Assembly: GCF_001029105.3 (NCBI RefSeq)
Contig: NZ_CP011807.3
Span: forward strand, 496,001 to 560,000
Length of the DNA: 64,000 nucleotides
Reading direction: 5' to 3'
From: Pandoraea faecigallinarum
Lineage (GTDB): Bacteria > Pseudomonadota > Gammaproteobacteria > Burkholderiales > Burkholderiaceae
Part shown: positions 30,668-39,071 of the stretch, piece after piece
How the letters are laid out: every line of letters begins with the position of its first letter
Position numbering within the stretch: position 1 is the first letter of the stretch
Program-made: the position numbers and the translations under genes
Notes under the pieces: model-generated
Database searches by the model: none
Told to the model about the DNA's origin: nothing
What the model saw: only the letters and a program-made list of their open reading frames with translations

Positions 30668-31774
30668 GTGAGTTATCAGCACGATACGTGGGCGGTGCCG
30701 CAGCGGGGCGAACCTGCGCGATGCGACCGGTCTCGCGGGGCGCCGATGCTTCGCGTCGACGGCGAGTTCCTGCGTCCCACCGTTCCCGTGTTCACGGCCA
30801 TCGACGGCCTGTGTCCGGCGACGGTCCATCTCAAGCTCGAAGGACTGAATGCCGCGGGATCGATCAAGCTGAAGACGGCGCTGCAATTGATCGACGACCT
30901 GGAAGCGACGCATCGGATTCACGCGAACACGCAGATCGTGGAATCGTCATCCGGAAATCTCGGGGTAGCGCTGGCGATGGTGTGTGCCAATCGCGGGTAC
31001 CGGTTCACCTGCGTGACAGACCCCAATACGTCGCGGCAGGCGGTGAAAGCCATGCAGGCGGCGGGTGCCCGTGTGGTGAAGGTCGAGCGGCGTGATGCAC
31101 AGGGCGGATATCTCGCAACACGGATCGCGTGGATTCGCGAACAGGTGGCCCGCGATCCACGTTGTCTGTGGGTCAACCAATACGCGAGTCCAGGCAACTG
31201 GCGCGCCCATTTTCGCTGGACGGCTCCCGAGATTTTCTCGGCGCATCCCGACGTCGACCATCTCTTCGTGGGTGCGGGAACGACAGGCACATTGATGGGG
31301 TGTCTGCATTATGTGCGCGCGCATCGTTTGCCGACACGCGTCGTGGCCGTCGATGCCATCGGGTCCGTCACGTTCGGTGGCCCTCCGGGGTCACGCCGGA
31401 TTCCGGGGCTTGGCACGAGTTGCCGGCCACCGCTATGCGATTCGCCGGATGCGGAGCCGCCCGATGCCATCGTCCACGTTGCCGAGCAAGACACCCTTCG
31501 TATGTGCCACATGCTGGCAACGCGAGGCCTCGTTGCCGGCGGCTCGACGGGAAGTGTACTGAGGGCCATTCAGATGTCTGCGGCGAACATCGCGGCCAGC
31601 GACACGGTGGTCGCCATTGCCCCTGACATGGGCGAGAAGTATCTCGACACGATTTACGACGCCGAGTGGGTAGCGAGGGAATATTCCGGCAGCCCGGACA
31701 ATGCATCGTTCGGCACCTCGGGCACGGCCGCAACGTCCGATTCCATAGAAGTCGTCTCCCCGTCCCTGTCATGA
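30668..31774 (+). CDS. sbnA: SbnA-like N-(2-amino-2-carboxyethyl)-L-glutamate synthase
   Basis: A 368-residue PLP enzyme of the cysteine-synthase fold. It resembles staphylococcal SbnA, which joins O-phosphoserine and glutamate to make the precursor of L-2,3-diaminopropionate. Visible motifs are AAGSIK with PLP lysine K67, SSSGNLGVALAM (residues 93 on), DAQGGYLATRIAWI and VAGGSTGS. It has KLK after the PLP lysine motif where SbnA has KDR. GTG 30668 is set by GGAGG six bases upstream; the longer frame is not family-like. The stop overlaps sbnB by ATGA. First gene of the cluster. Confidence 0.88.
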   Translation: MSYQHDTWAVPQRGEPARCDRSRGAPMLRVDGEFLRPTVPVFTAIDGLCPATVHLKLEGLNAAGSIKLKTALQLIDDLEATHRIHANTQIVESSSGNLGVALAMVCANRGYRFTCVTDPNTSRQAVKAMQAAGARVVKVERRDAQGGYLATRIAWIREQVARDPRCLWVNQYASPGNWRAHFRWTAPEIFSAHPDVDHLFVGAGTTGTLMGCLHYVRAHRLPTRVVAVDAIGSVTFGGPPGSRRIPGLGTSCRPPLCDSPDAEPPDAIVHVAEQDTLRMCHMLATRGLVAGGSTGSVLRAIQMSAANIAASDTVVAIAPDMGEKYLDTIYDAEWVAREYSGSPDNASFGTSGTAATSDSIEVVSPSLS

Positions 31775-32799
31775 ACCGACTCCCGAATCCGCAGTTTCGC
31801 GTGTTCACCGGCGAGCAGATCGGCGCCGCGGTGCGCGATGGAAAACGCGACGTACTCGACACGGTCGAAGCCGCTTATCGCGCGCACCACGCTGGCCGAA
31901 CGGTCAATCCGCAAAGTCAGTTTCTCCGCTTTCCCGATGCACAGCGCAATCGCATCATCGCGTTGCCAGCGCATATTTGCGACGACGCCAGCGCAGGTGT
32001 CACCGGCATCAAATGGATTTCGAGCTTTCCGGAGAACATCGAGCGCGGTGTGCCGCGCGCCTCTGCCGTGCTTATCCTGAACGATGCCGAAAGCGGGTAT
32101 CCGATGGCCTGCATGGAGGCGAGCATCATCAGTGCCGCACGGACGGCAGCCAGCGCCATCAGCGCGCTGCGGTGTCTGACACGCGGCGATACGTTGCGGC
32201 GCCGCCGCGTGGCGTTCATCGGGGCGGGCGTCATCGCGCGGCATGTGCTCGAGAGTCTGCCGCTTGCGGCGCTGCCCGTGGGCGATATCGTGGTTCACGA
32301 CCTGAACATCGGCTACGCCGAGTCGCTCGCTGCCCGAGCCAGAACACACATGGGCTTCGATAGTCGTACCGAAGCCTCGCTGGAGCGCGCGGTGCGCGAA
32401 TCCGACGTGATCGTATTCGCAACGACGGCGGCTTCGCCTCATTTACGGGACCCCGACTGGTTTTCGCACTGCCCGGTGGTGTTGCACCTGTCGCTGCGCG
32501 ATCTTGCACCGCCCATCGTGCTGGCCTCATACAACGTGGTTGACGACATCGATCACTGCCTGCGGGCGATGACGTCGTTGCACCTCACGGAGGTGGCAAC
32601 CGGGCACCGTCGTTTCGTCACGACGTCGTTGCCACACTTGCTGTGCGGCGGCGAGCTTCCCGCAAGAGATCGCCCCATTCTCTTTTCACCCTTCGGGCTC
32701 GGCATTCTCGACATAGCCGTCGGGCACTGGCTCTACCAACGCCTGGCTGCCAGGCAAGCCCCTGTTCCCCGCTTCTTCTTCGATATGCAACGCGCATGA
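31771..32799 (+). CDS. sbnB: SbnB-like N-(2-amino-2-carboxyethyl)-L-glutamate dehydrogenase
   Basis: A 342-residue member of the ornithine cyclodeaminase/mu-crystallin family, SbnB branch. It should use NAD+ to cleave the SbnA product into L-2,3-diaminopropionate and 2-oxoglutarate. Visible features are VNPQSQFLRFPD near the N-terminus, GIKWISSFPENIERGVPRAS in the substrate region, and the Rossmann loop VAFIGAGVIARHVLESL. ATGA overlaps both with the upstream gene and the following PurA-like gene show tight translational coupling. Together with the SbnA-like enzyme it gives a complete diaminopropionate route. Confidence 0.9.
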   Translation: MNRLPNPQFRVFTGEQIGAAVRDGKRDVLDTVEAAYRAHHAGRTVNPQSQFLRFPDAQRNRIIALPAHICDDASAGVTGIKWISSFPENIERGVPRASAVLILNDAESGYPMACMEASIISAARTAASAISALRCLTRGDTLRRRRVAFIGAGVIARHVLESLPLAALPVGDIVVHDLNIGYAESLAARARTHMGFDSRTEASLERAVRESDVIVFATTAASPHLRDPDWFSHCPVVLHLSLRDLAPPIVLASYNVVDDIDHCLRAMTSLHLTEVATGHRRFVTTSLPHLLCGGELPARDRPILFSPFGLGILDIAVGHWLYQRLAARQAPVPRFFFDMQRA

Positions 32800-34265
32800 C
32801 CACAGCTTCCCACTGCCCCTCATTTCCCTCGCACGACAACGTTTCGCCACTTGCCGAAGGATTCGCCGACGTGCTCGTCGGTTTGCAATATGGTGACGAA
32901 GGCAAGGCCAAGATCATCGACGCTCTCGCGCCGGAGTACGACGTGATTGCCCGCTTCAACGGCGGTGCAAACGCCGGTCACACCATCGATACACCCCAAG
33001 GCAGGATCGCGCTCAAGCAATTGCCGTCCGGTGTTTTTCACCCGCATGCCGCGCTCTATATCGGATCGGGTTGTGCCATCAATCCCTGGAAACTGGCCCA
33101 CGAAATCGAGCAGGTGCGCAAGATGGGCATCTCGCTTGAAGGACGTCTTCATATCAGCGCGCGTGCGGCATTGGTGCAGCCGCATCACATCGTCATGGAC
33201 AGGCGCGGGAGCGACGCGATCGGCACGACGGGCAACGGCATTGGTCCTTGTTATGCGGACCGCGCGCTGCGTGTCCGTAACGACACGCGCGTCAATTTGA
33301 TGCTCGGCGACCTACTGGACAACGAGACGGACACCGTCGTTTCGATGCGAGACATTTTCACGCGCATGATTAACGCGGATGGCGGCACTTCGCCATGGGT
33401 GGCAGAAATGTCCGATCTGCTATTGGGCCTGCCGCGTGCGGCTCAGGTGCTGCGTGCCTACATCGAACCGGATCGCGGATGGCTCACGAGTCGCGTCAAG
33501 GCGGGCGCGAAGGTGCTGTTCGAAGGCGCCCAGTCGGTTCTGCTCGATGTCGTCGACGGCAGCCAGCCGTACGTCACGTCGAGCCATACGGTGCCGGCCT
33601 ACGCGTACGTGGGCGGCGACCTTTCCCCGAAGTATCACCGGCGGACCATCGGCGTGGCCAAAGCCATCATGTCCCGTGTCGGGCGCGGGCCATTTCCTTC
33701 GGAGTTGGGCGGCGAACGTTCGGCGCAGTACTGCCACGACGCCTCTCTGTCGAAGGTCGGCAAGGACGAGGAGCAATCACGTTTTTCCGCGGAAAAATTG
33801 CTGCGTTCGAGCGACCCGTTCGACATCGGTACCGCACTTCGCATGCTTACGGGCGAGTACGGCACGGGCACCGGTCGACCGCGCCGCATTGGCATGCTCG
33901 ATCTCGCGCAGTTGCGCGAAGTCATCAAGACGCATGGTGTGGACTGCGTCTACCTCAACAAGGTTGATTGTCTGGCCCACTACGCGAATTCGTCTTATCA
34001 GGGGGTGCCGGTGCGAGTACATCGCGGCTCGGTCTCCGGAGACGGCATGCCCAATGTCCTGATCTACCACGGTCTGACGGAGCAATCGCTGACGCTCGGA
34101 CGCGAGGGGACACTCGACGCTGTCATGAACGGCTTCATCGACTTCGTGGAACGGCATATCGGCGCGCCGCTGACCGGCCTTGGCCTCGGCCCCGAGCGTG
34201 CCAGTCTTGTGTCGCTCGACGCGCATTCGCCCGCGCCCGTAGCGGCGGCCTTGCCGCATGTCTGA
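32796..34265 (+). CDS. Divergent adenylosuccinate-synthetase-like enzyme
   Basis: A 489-residue PurA-family protein, longer than the usual 430. Conserved: GLQYGDEGKAK with general base D34 (E. coli D13), GGANAGHT with H62 (H41), IGTTGNGIGP, FEGAQ, PYVTSS, guanine site NKVD with D391 (D333), and GLGPERASL near the C-terminus. The aspartate loop reads GTGTGRPRRIG (356-366): both key arginines R361 and R363 remain, but neighbours differ (R304 to P, T300 to G). About 36 extra residues sit between FPSEL and this loop. So it looks catalytically competent but with altered amino-donor recognition. It is probably a biosynthetic paralogue; a self-resistance copy is the alternative. ATG 32796 overlaps the sbnB stop. 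Confidence 0.85.
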   Translation: MTTASHCPSFPSHDNVSPLAEGFADVLVGLQYGDEGKAKIIDALAPEYDVIARFNGGANAGHTIDTPQGRIALKQLPSGVFHPHAALYIGSGCAINPWKLAHEIEQVRKMGISLEGRLHISARAALVQPHHIVMDRRGSDAIGTTGNGIGPCYADRALRVRNDTRVNLMLGDLLDNETDTVVSMRDIFTRMINADGGTSPWVAEMSDLLLGLPRAAQVLRAYIEPDRGWLTSRVKAGAKVLFEGAQSVLLDVVDGSQPYVTSSHTVPAYAYVGGDLSPKYHRRTIGVAKAIMSRVGRGPFPSELGGERSAQYCHDASLSKVGKDEEQSRFSAEKLLRSSDPFDIGTALRMLTGEYGTGTGRPRRIGMLDLAQLREVIKTHGVDCVYLNKVDCLAHYANSSYQGVPVRVHRGSVSGDGMPNVLIYHGLTEQSLTLGREGTLDAVMNGFIDFVERHIGAPLTGLGLGPERASLVSLDAHSPAPVAAALPHV

Positions 34266-34278
34266 TGCCGGAGACGAA

Positions 34279-35202
34279 ATGAGCGAAACGAGAATCGTGG
34301 ATTCGTCGCGTGCATCGTGGCCGGAGGTCGCGGCGGTCACACGCAGCGAAACCGAAGCGCCGTTCCCGCCGCTGTTGCCTGGACATCTGTTCTTCAATGT
34401 GTCGCTGATGCCCTATGCATTGCATCCGCTGGTGTGCGACCTTGGACAGGTGGCGCGACAGCGGCTGAGCGCATTACGGCTTGAGGACTATCTGAACAAG
34501 ACCGAGCGCGTCGAACTTTACATCGTCAATCGGGCGATCGAAACGATGTTGGACATTCCGGGGATCACGTCCGTCAGCCGTGACGACCTGCTGGCGATCT
34601 ACACGGACGAAGGGTTTCATACGTGGATGATGGAGCGGTTCCGACGGAAATTCCAACGTGTGACGGGGTACTGTCTGAGGCAGCGGCCATCCCCGAGCAT
34701 GTCGCGGGTGCTCGCCATATGCGATCGGACATCGGTGCGGCATCGCGATGTGGCTGTCGTGGCGGCGGCGTCGGTGACGGAGACGTTGATTACGGGCACG
34801 TTGCGTCAGGCGGGCGCGGGCGACGACATCTACCCGCCGGTACGTACGCTGCTCGCGGAACATGGCGCGGACGAAATGCGACATCAGGCGGCGTTCGTCC
34901 GATTCGCCGGTGATTGGGTGCCGGCGTTGTCGCACGAGGAAAGAGAACTCCTCGACGCGCTCTTGCCCGAACTCATGGTGGCCTTTCTGTCGCCGGAATT
35001 GCCAATGTGGCGCGATCACCTGCTCGCGGTCGGGCTGAATGCAACGCAGGCGGATCAAGTGCTTCGCGAAAGCATCGAACCGCTGGACGTCGGCGTCCAA
35101 ATGATGGAGGCGGCGCTGGTACCCCGGCGCCTCTTCGAGCGCCTGGGGTTATCGTGCGCCGAACGCTTTGCGCGGCATGCGAGCCGATGGCGGCCGCCTT
35201 GA
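34279..35202 (+). CDS. AurF-type diiron N-oxygenase
   Basis: About 307 residues of the p-aminobenzoate N-oxygenase family (PF11583), which oxidises amines to hydroxylamines, nitroso or nitro groups using a diiron centre. All expected ligands are visible: a Glu in TERVELYIVN (about E79), E111 and H114 in DEGFHTWM, E167 in SVTETLITG, and H194, E198, H201 in EHGADEMRH; the spacings from E167 on equal those of AurF. ATG 34279 has GGAGA just upstream; ATG 34258, overlapping the PurA-like gene, is an alternative. In this context an amine of diaminopropionate or a derivative is a likely substrate (inference). Confidence 0.87.
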   Translation: MSETRIVDSSRASWPEVAAVTRSETEAPFPPLLPGHLFFNVSLMPYALHPLVCDLGQVARQRLSALRLEDYLNKTERVELYIVNRAIETMLDIPGITSVSRDDLLAIYTDEGFHTWMMERFRRKFQRVTGYCLRQRPSPSMSRVLAICDRTSVRHRDVAVVAAASVTETLITGTLRQAGAGDDIYPPVRTLLAEHGADEMRHQAAFVRFAGDWVPALSHEERELLDALLPELMVAFLSPELPMWRDHLLAVGLNATQADQVLRESIEPLDVGVQMMEAALVPRRLFERLGLSCAERFARHASRWRPP

Positions 35203-35613
35203 AGAATCACCGACACGCGAACGACACGCCAACGAGACATCAACGAGACGCCAACGAGACATCAACGAGACGCCAACGAGACATCAACGAGGCACCAACG
35301 AGGCACCAACGAGGCACCAACGAGGCACCAACGAGGCACCAACGAGGTACCAACGAGACACCAACGAGACACCACGAGACACCACGAGACACCACGAGAC
35401 ACCACGAGACACCACGAGACACCACGAGACACCAACGAGGCAACAACGAGGCAACAACGAGGCACCAACGAGGCACCAACGAGGCAACAACGAGGCAACA
35501 ACGAGGCAACAACGAGGCAACAACGAGACGCCAACGGGACATCAACGAGGCATCAACGAAGCATCAACGGAGCATCAGTGAATTGCTGATGAAGTGTGAT
35601 TCTGGGAGGATGT
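35203..35613 (+). other. Repeat-filled spacer inside the cluster
   Basis: About 410 bases between the diiron oxygenase and the carbamoyltransferase gene, almost wholly tandem repeat. The open frames on both strands are repeat artefacts with no start signals. The final 35 bases carry GGAGGA (35605-35610) for the next gene. Confidence 0.8.
35221..35577. repeat. 10-11 bp tandem repeat array (about 33 copies)
   Basis: Units of type ACGAGACATCA, ACGAGGCACCA and ACGAGGCAACA (11 bp), with an internal block of a 10-bp form ACGAGACACC. Blocks of identical units sit side by side, as expected from slippage or unequal exchange. It separates the first four cluster genes from the next three. Confidence 0.95.
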
Positions 35614-36660
35614 GTGACCTGTCATTGGCTCGCCCCCGATTTGACGATGAGTGCGCCGGACTACCGGGCGCTGCTCGACGCCGCGCTGTCGTTCAAGCGT
35701 CGCTACCCTTTGCACACCGAGGGCGCCCTTCGGAACAGAACGATCTACTTTCTGTTCTACAACCCTTCGCTGCGCACGCGAAGCAGTTTTCTGTCAGGGT
35801 TGGCGCGATTGGGAGGCAACGCCATTGTGCTCGATCCGCACAACGGGATTTACACACCCGCGCTGCCCGATGCGGAGATCCCTTATTCGACGGAGCGGAT
35901 TTCGGACGTGGCGCGCGTACTGTCGTCCTACGGCGACGGGATCGCCATCCGCATGTACGGAGCGCCGGCAGGGTGGGTCTATGGTGCAGCGCATCGGCAC
36001 CTCGAAGCGTTCGCCGAGTCGAGCCGGGCGGCGGTCATCAATATGGAATGCGACCGCTTTCATCCGTGTCAGGCGCTCGCAGACATGATGACCTTGCGTG
36101 AGCGGCTGGGGGAATTGGCGGGGCGTCGGCTTTGTATCAGTTGGGCATACTCGGGAAGCTGGCACAAGCCTGTCGCTGTGCCGCAAAGTCTGTTGCTCGC
36201 GGCAGTCAAATCCGGAATGGACGTCACGCTGGCTCACCCCGCGCCGTTCGCCCTCGATCCCGAGGTGATGGAGGCCGCCAGACAGTTCGCACATCGAGCA
36301 GGCGCCCAGCTCCGGGTGACCGAAGACCTGCGCGATGGCGTGGCCGGGGCGCACGCCGTCTATGCGAAGTCATGGTGCAGTCTCGACCATTTGCCGCAGC
36401 GCTGCGGAGAACCGGTCGACGAAACGGCGATGCGCGATGTCTTCGAGCGGCATCGCGACTGGTGTATCGATGCCAATCTCATGCGCCTCGCGGCACCGCA
36501 GGCCGGATACCTCCATTGTTTGCCGGCAGACCGCGCACAGGAGGTGAGCGACAGCGTGATCGAAGGTCCGTCGTCCTGGGTTTTTCAGCAAGCCGAGAAC
36601 CGGCTTCACGCGCAAAACGCCGTGATGACGCATCTGCTCAATCCGGGGGCGCTGTCGTGA
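35614..36660 (+). CDS. Carbamoyltransferase, N-acylornithine carbamoyltransferase-like
   Basis: About 348 residues of the aspartate/ornithine carbamoyltransferase family. It has the carbamoyl-phosphate loop SLRTR (52-56), HPCQ in VINMECDRFHPCQALAD, and HCLP near the C-terminus followed by AENRLHAQNAVM. The NME..HPCQ and AENRLH wording resembles N-acetyl-/N-succinylornithine carbamoyltransferases more than ArgF, so a substituted or shortened diamine is a likely acceptor, for example diaminopropionate (inference). GTG 35614 is chosen because it restores the family N-terminus (HWL...) and follows GGAGGA by 3 bases; ATG 35647 is an alternative. The stop overlaps the next gene (GTGA). Confidence 0.85.
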   Translation: MTCHWLAPDLTMSAPDYRALLDAALSFKRRYPLHTEGALRNRTIYFLFYNPSLRTRSSFLSGLARLGGNAIVLDPHNGIYTPALPDAEIPYSTERISDVARVLSSYGDGIAIRMYGAPAGWVYGAAHRHLEAFAESSRAAVINMECDRFHPCQALADMMTLRERLGELAGRRLCISWAYSGSWHKPVAVPQSLLLAAVKSGMDVTLAHPAPFALDPEVMEAARQFAHRAGAQLRVTEDLRDGVAGAHAVYAKSWCSLDHLPQRCGEPVDETAMRDVFERHRDWCIDANLMRLAAPQAGYLHCLPADRAQEVSDSVIEGPSSWVFQQAENRLHAQNAVMTHLLNPGALS

Positions 36661-37940
36661 TTCCATCCTTCTCGTACCGCTACGCATGTGTGCGCTGTGC
36701 GACGCCACAGGCATGGGGCGCCATCCGGTATCGCTGCCACGTCTGCGGCCAGAATCTGCGCGTCGAGCGAAAGGCGGGGGCGGACTCGCCATCGGCGGTC
36801 GATATCCTGAACGCATTTCACCGGAGCGAAATGCATGGCATGTGGCGATACGCCGCGCTGCTGCCCGTGGAAGCCCATTGGGGGAGTCGATTGCGCGTTG
36901 GCGGAACGCCGATGATCGATTGTGGCGACGATGGCGGTGTGCATCTTTGGGTCAAGGACGACGCACGCAACCCGAGCGGCTCGCTCAAGGATCGTGCGAC
37001 CGAGTTGGTGATTGCCGTCGCGCGGCGGGCCGGGTGCGCGCATGCGGTGACGGCATCGACCGGGAATGCGGGGGCATCGCTGGCATGCATCGCCGCGTCG
37101 CAGGGAATGAGGGCCACGGTCGTCGTTCCGGCGAGCACGCCGTTTGTCAAACTGGCGCAGATCCGCGCCTACGGCGCGACGATTCACAAAATCGATGGAA
37201 GCTATGACGATGCCTTCGAGATGGCACAGCGCATGGCAGACGACACGCGCGTGTGCTGCAGAAACACGGGCAGCAATCCCTTCACGCGCGAAGGAAAGAA
37301 AACATGTGCGTTCGAAATCGCGGAGGCGTTCGACTGGCGTGTGCCCGACTGGGTCATCGTGCCAACGGGCGATGGCAACATCCTGTCAGGCATTGCGGCG
37401 GGATTTCTCGATCTCTTCGCCTTGGGGGTGACATCGGCGGTACCGCGCCTGCTGGCCGCGCAGGCGGTCGGTTCGGATAGCATTTCGCGGGACTGGCGAG
37501 CGTACGACGACGAGACGAGGGCGTTGCCGGAGTCACCTACCGCCGTCATGCCGGACACGGTGGCCGATAGCCTCTCGGTGGGCCGGCCGCGAGACCACTT
37601 CGCCGCCTTGCACGCGCTTCGCGCGACACGGGGCGCCTGCGCCGCGCTGGACGACAGGCATATCGTGGATGCGTCGCGCTCGCTCGCACAGCGCTTTGGA
37701 TTGTGGTTCGAACCCTCCACGGCGGCGGGCTACGCGGCGCTCCGCGCATGTCGTGCCTCGGGGAAAATCCGGCCGGGCGAAAGCGTTGTGTTGCTCGGCA
37801 CCGGCAGCGGACTGAAATCGCCGGAGCGTTTCGACAGTGCGTTACCGGCAGCCCGGCCGACGAGTGCGGGCGCGCCGCCGTGGTCTGTCCATGACGATCG
37901 AAAGGCTCTCGATGCGGGCAACGCCGGAGGGCAAGCATGA
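36657..37940 (+). CDS. Threonine-synthase-like PLP enzyme
   Basis: A 427-residue fold-type II PLP enzyme. An N-terminal zinc-ribbon-like region (C11/C14, C27/C30) precedes the catalytic domain with PLP lysine K111 in NPSGSLKDRAT, the phosphate-side STGNAGASLACIAASQGM, and the glycine loop in LLGTGSGLK. Threonine synthase converts O-phosphohomoserine to threonine; homologues in natural-product clusters do beta- or gamma-elimination/replacement. A housekeeping role is unlikely given the position. GTG 36657 overlaps the carbamoyltransferase stop, and its own stop overlaps the next start (ATGA). Confidence 0.85.
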   Translation: MIPSFSYRYACVRCATPQAWGAIRYRCHVCGQNLRVERKAGADSPSAVDILNAFHRSEMHGMWRYAALLPVEAHWGSRLRVGGTPMIDCGDDGGVHLWVKDDARNPSGSLKDRATELVIAVARRAGCAHAVTASTGNAGASLACIAASQGMRATVVVPASTPFVKLAQIRAYGATIHKIDGSYDDAFEMAQRMADDTRVCCRNTGSNPFTREGKKTCAFEIAEAFDWRVPDWVIVPTGDGNILSGIAAGFLDLFALGVTSAVPRLLAAQAVGSDSISRDWRAYDDETRALPESPTAVMPDTVADSLSVGRPRDHFAALHALRATRGACAALDDRHIVDASRSLAQRFGLWFEPSTAAGYAALRACRASGKIRPGESVVLLGTGSGLKSPERFDSALPAARPTSAGAPPWSVHDDRKALDAGNAGGQA

Positions 37941-38896
37941 CCGGCCGACGTGTCATCGTGCTCGGTGCCGGTGTGAGCGGCCTGACGACCGCCGTCGCCA
38001 TGTCGCTTGCCGGGTGCCGCGTCGTCATCCACTCGGCGGAGGCGCCCGCGCAGACGACGTCGGCGCTGGCCGCGGCGATCTGGCATCCGTTTTATCAGGC
38101 CCCGGATCTCGTGTACCTCGCGCGAGCGCGGCAAACATACGCGACGTTGCATCGGCTGTCCGCGGACGCGACGTCCGGTGTCAGCATGCGAACGTTGACC
38201 GAGTACTTCCGCCACGATGCCGGCATGCCGTGGTGGGCCGAATGTGCCGATGGGCTCGCACGCGTGCCGGCGACCGACGTACCGTCGCGCTTCGCCAGCG
38301 CCTATCGTATGGACGTGCCGGTCGCCGATACGGGGACTTACTTGCGATACCTGATGAACATGTTCCTTGACCTTGGCGGATCGTATGTTCAGCGCCGGGT
38401 CGAGGATCCCGCAGGATTGCTCGACGAGACCGACGTCGTCGTGAGTTGCTGCGGCTATGGCAGCCGCGAGTTCGGCGACGACGGTCTGTCGCTCTCGCGT
38501 GCGGTCGTGCTGCGCGCCAACCGCGACGACGCCGTGCGCGGGTGCTACATCGACGACTCGGATCCCGCGGCACCCACGTACATCGTCGAGCGCAATGACG
38601 ACATCGTTCTGGGGGGCACGGCCGACCCCGGCCTGACGTCGACGATGATCGGAGAGCAGCAGATCGCCGATATCGTGCATCGCTGTGCCCGGCTTTGCGA
38701 GGCCGTGGCGGCGTTGCAAATCGTCGACGCCCGCGTGGGGTTTCGCCCCGTACGTCGTGCCCCACGCGTCGCGCAAGACGAGCGGCATTCACGCTTGTTT
38801 CACAACTACGGTCACGGCGGCGGTGGATTCACGTTGTCATGGGGGTGTGCCAACGAGGTCCTTCGGCTCGCGGGCGTTGGCACCGCCCGGGTTTGA
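37937..38896 (+). CDS. D-amino-acid-oxidase-family FAD enzyme
   Basis: A 319-residue flavoprotein of the DAO type. The FAD-binding motif is VIVLGAGVSGLTTAVA (residues 6-21); the D-amino-acid-oxidase C-terminal signature is HNYGHGGGGFTLSWG. The middle contains SALAAAIWHPF and VGFRPVRRAPRV, as in D-aspartate/D-amino-acid oxidases. It would oxidise an amine to an imine, releasing hydrogen peroxide. In the cluster it may tailor a D- or amino-acid-derived intermediate, or detoxify one; the sequence does not decide. It overlaps the preceding gene by ATGA. Confidence 0.87.
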   Translation: MTGRRVIVLGAGVSGLTTAVAMSLAGCRVVIHSAEAPAQTTSALAAAIWHPFYQAPDLVYLARARQTYATLHRLSADATSGVSMRTLTEYFRHDAGMPWWAECADGLARVPATDVPSRFASAYRMDVPVADTGTYLRYLMNMFLDLGGSYVQRRVEDPAGLLDETDVVVSCCGYGSREFGDDGLSLSRAVVLRANRDDAVRGCYIDDSDPAAPTYIVERNDDIVLGGTADPGLTSTMIGEQQIADIVHRCARLCEAVAALQIVDARVGFRPVRRAPRVAQDERHSRLFHNYGHGGGGFTLSWGCANEVLRLAGVGTARV

Positions 38897-39071
38897 TCGC
38901 GTCTGCACGGCAGCCGTCGCGAAGTCGGGTCGATGCATGCGTCGGCGTGGAAGGACGACGGTCCTCGCTTCGCCAGCACGTGGTTGAGGACGGACGTGAG
39001 ACACGGAACGAGGGGCGACCCGCGCGGCGAGCCCTGCGCTACAGCGAGTCAACGAGGCATGAGGAGGCACG

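Noticed and set aside
35221..35577. CRISPR array
   Set aside because: Units are contiguous 10-11 bp tandem repeats without unique spacers, and no cas genes are present.
35168..35581. Open frames on both strands through the 11-bp array
   Set aside because: They consist only of repeat-encoded strings (RHQRGTNEAPT and similar), with no start signals or non-repeat sequence.
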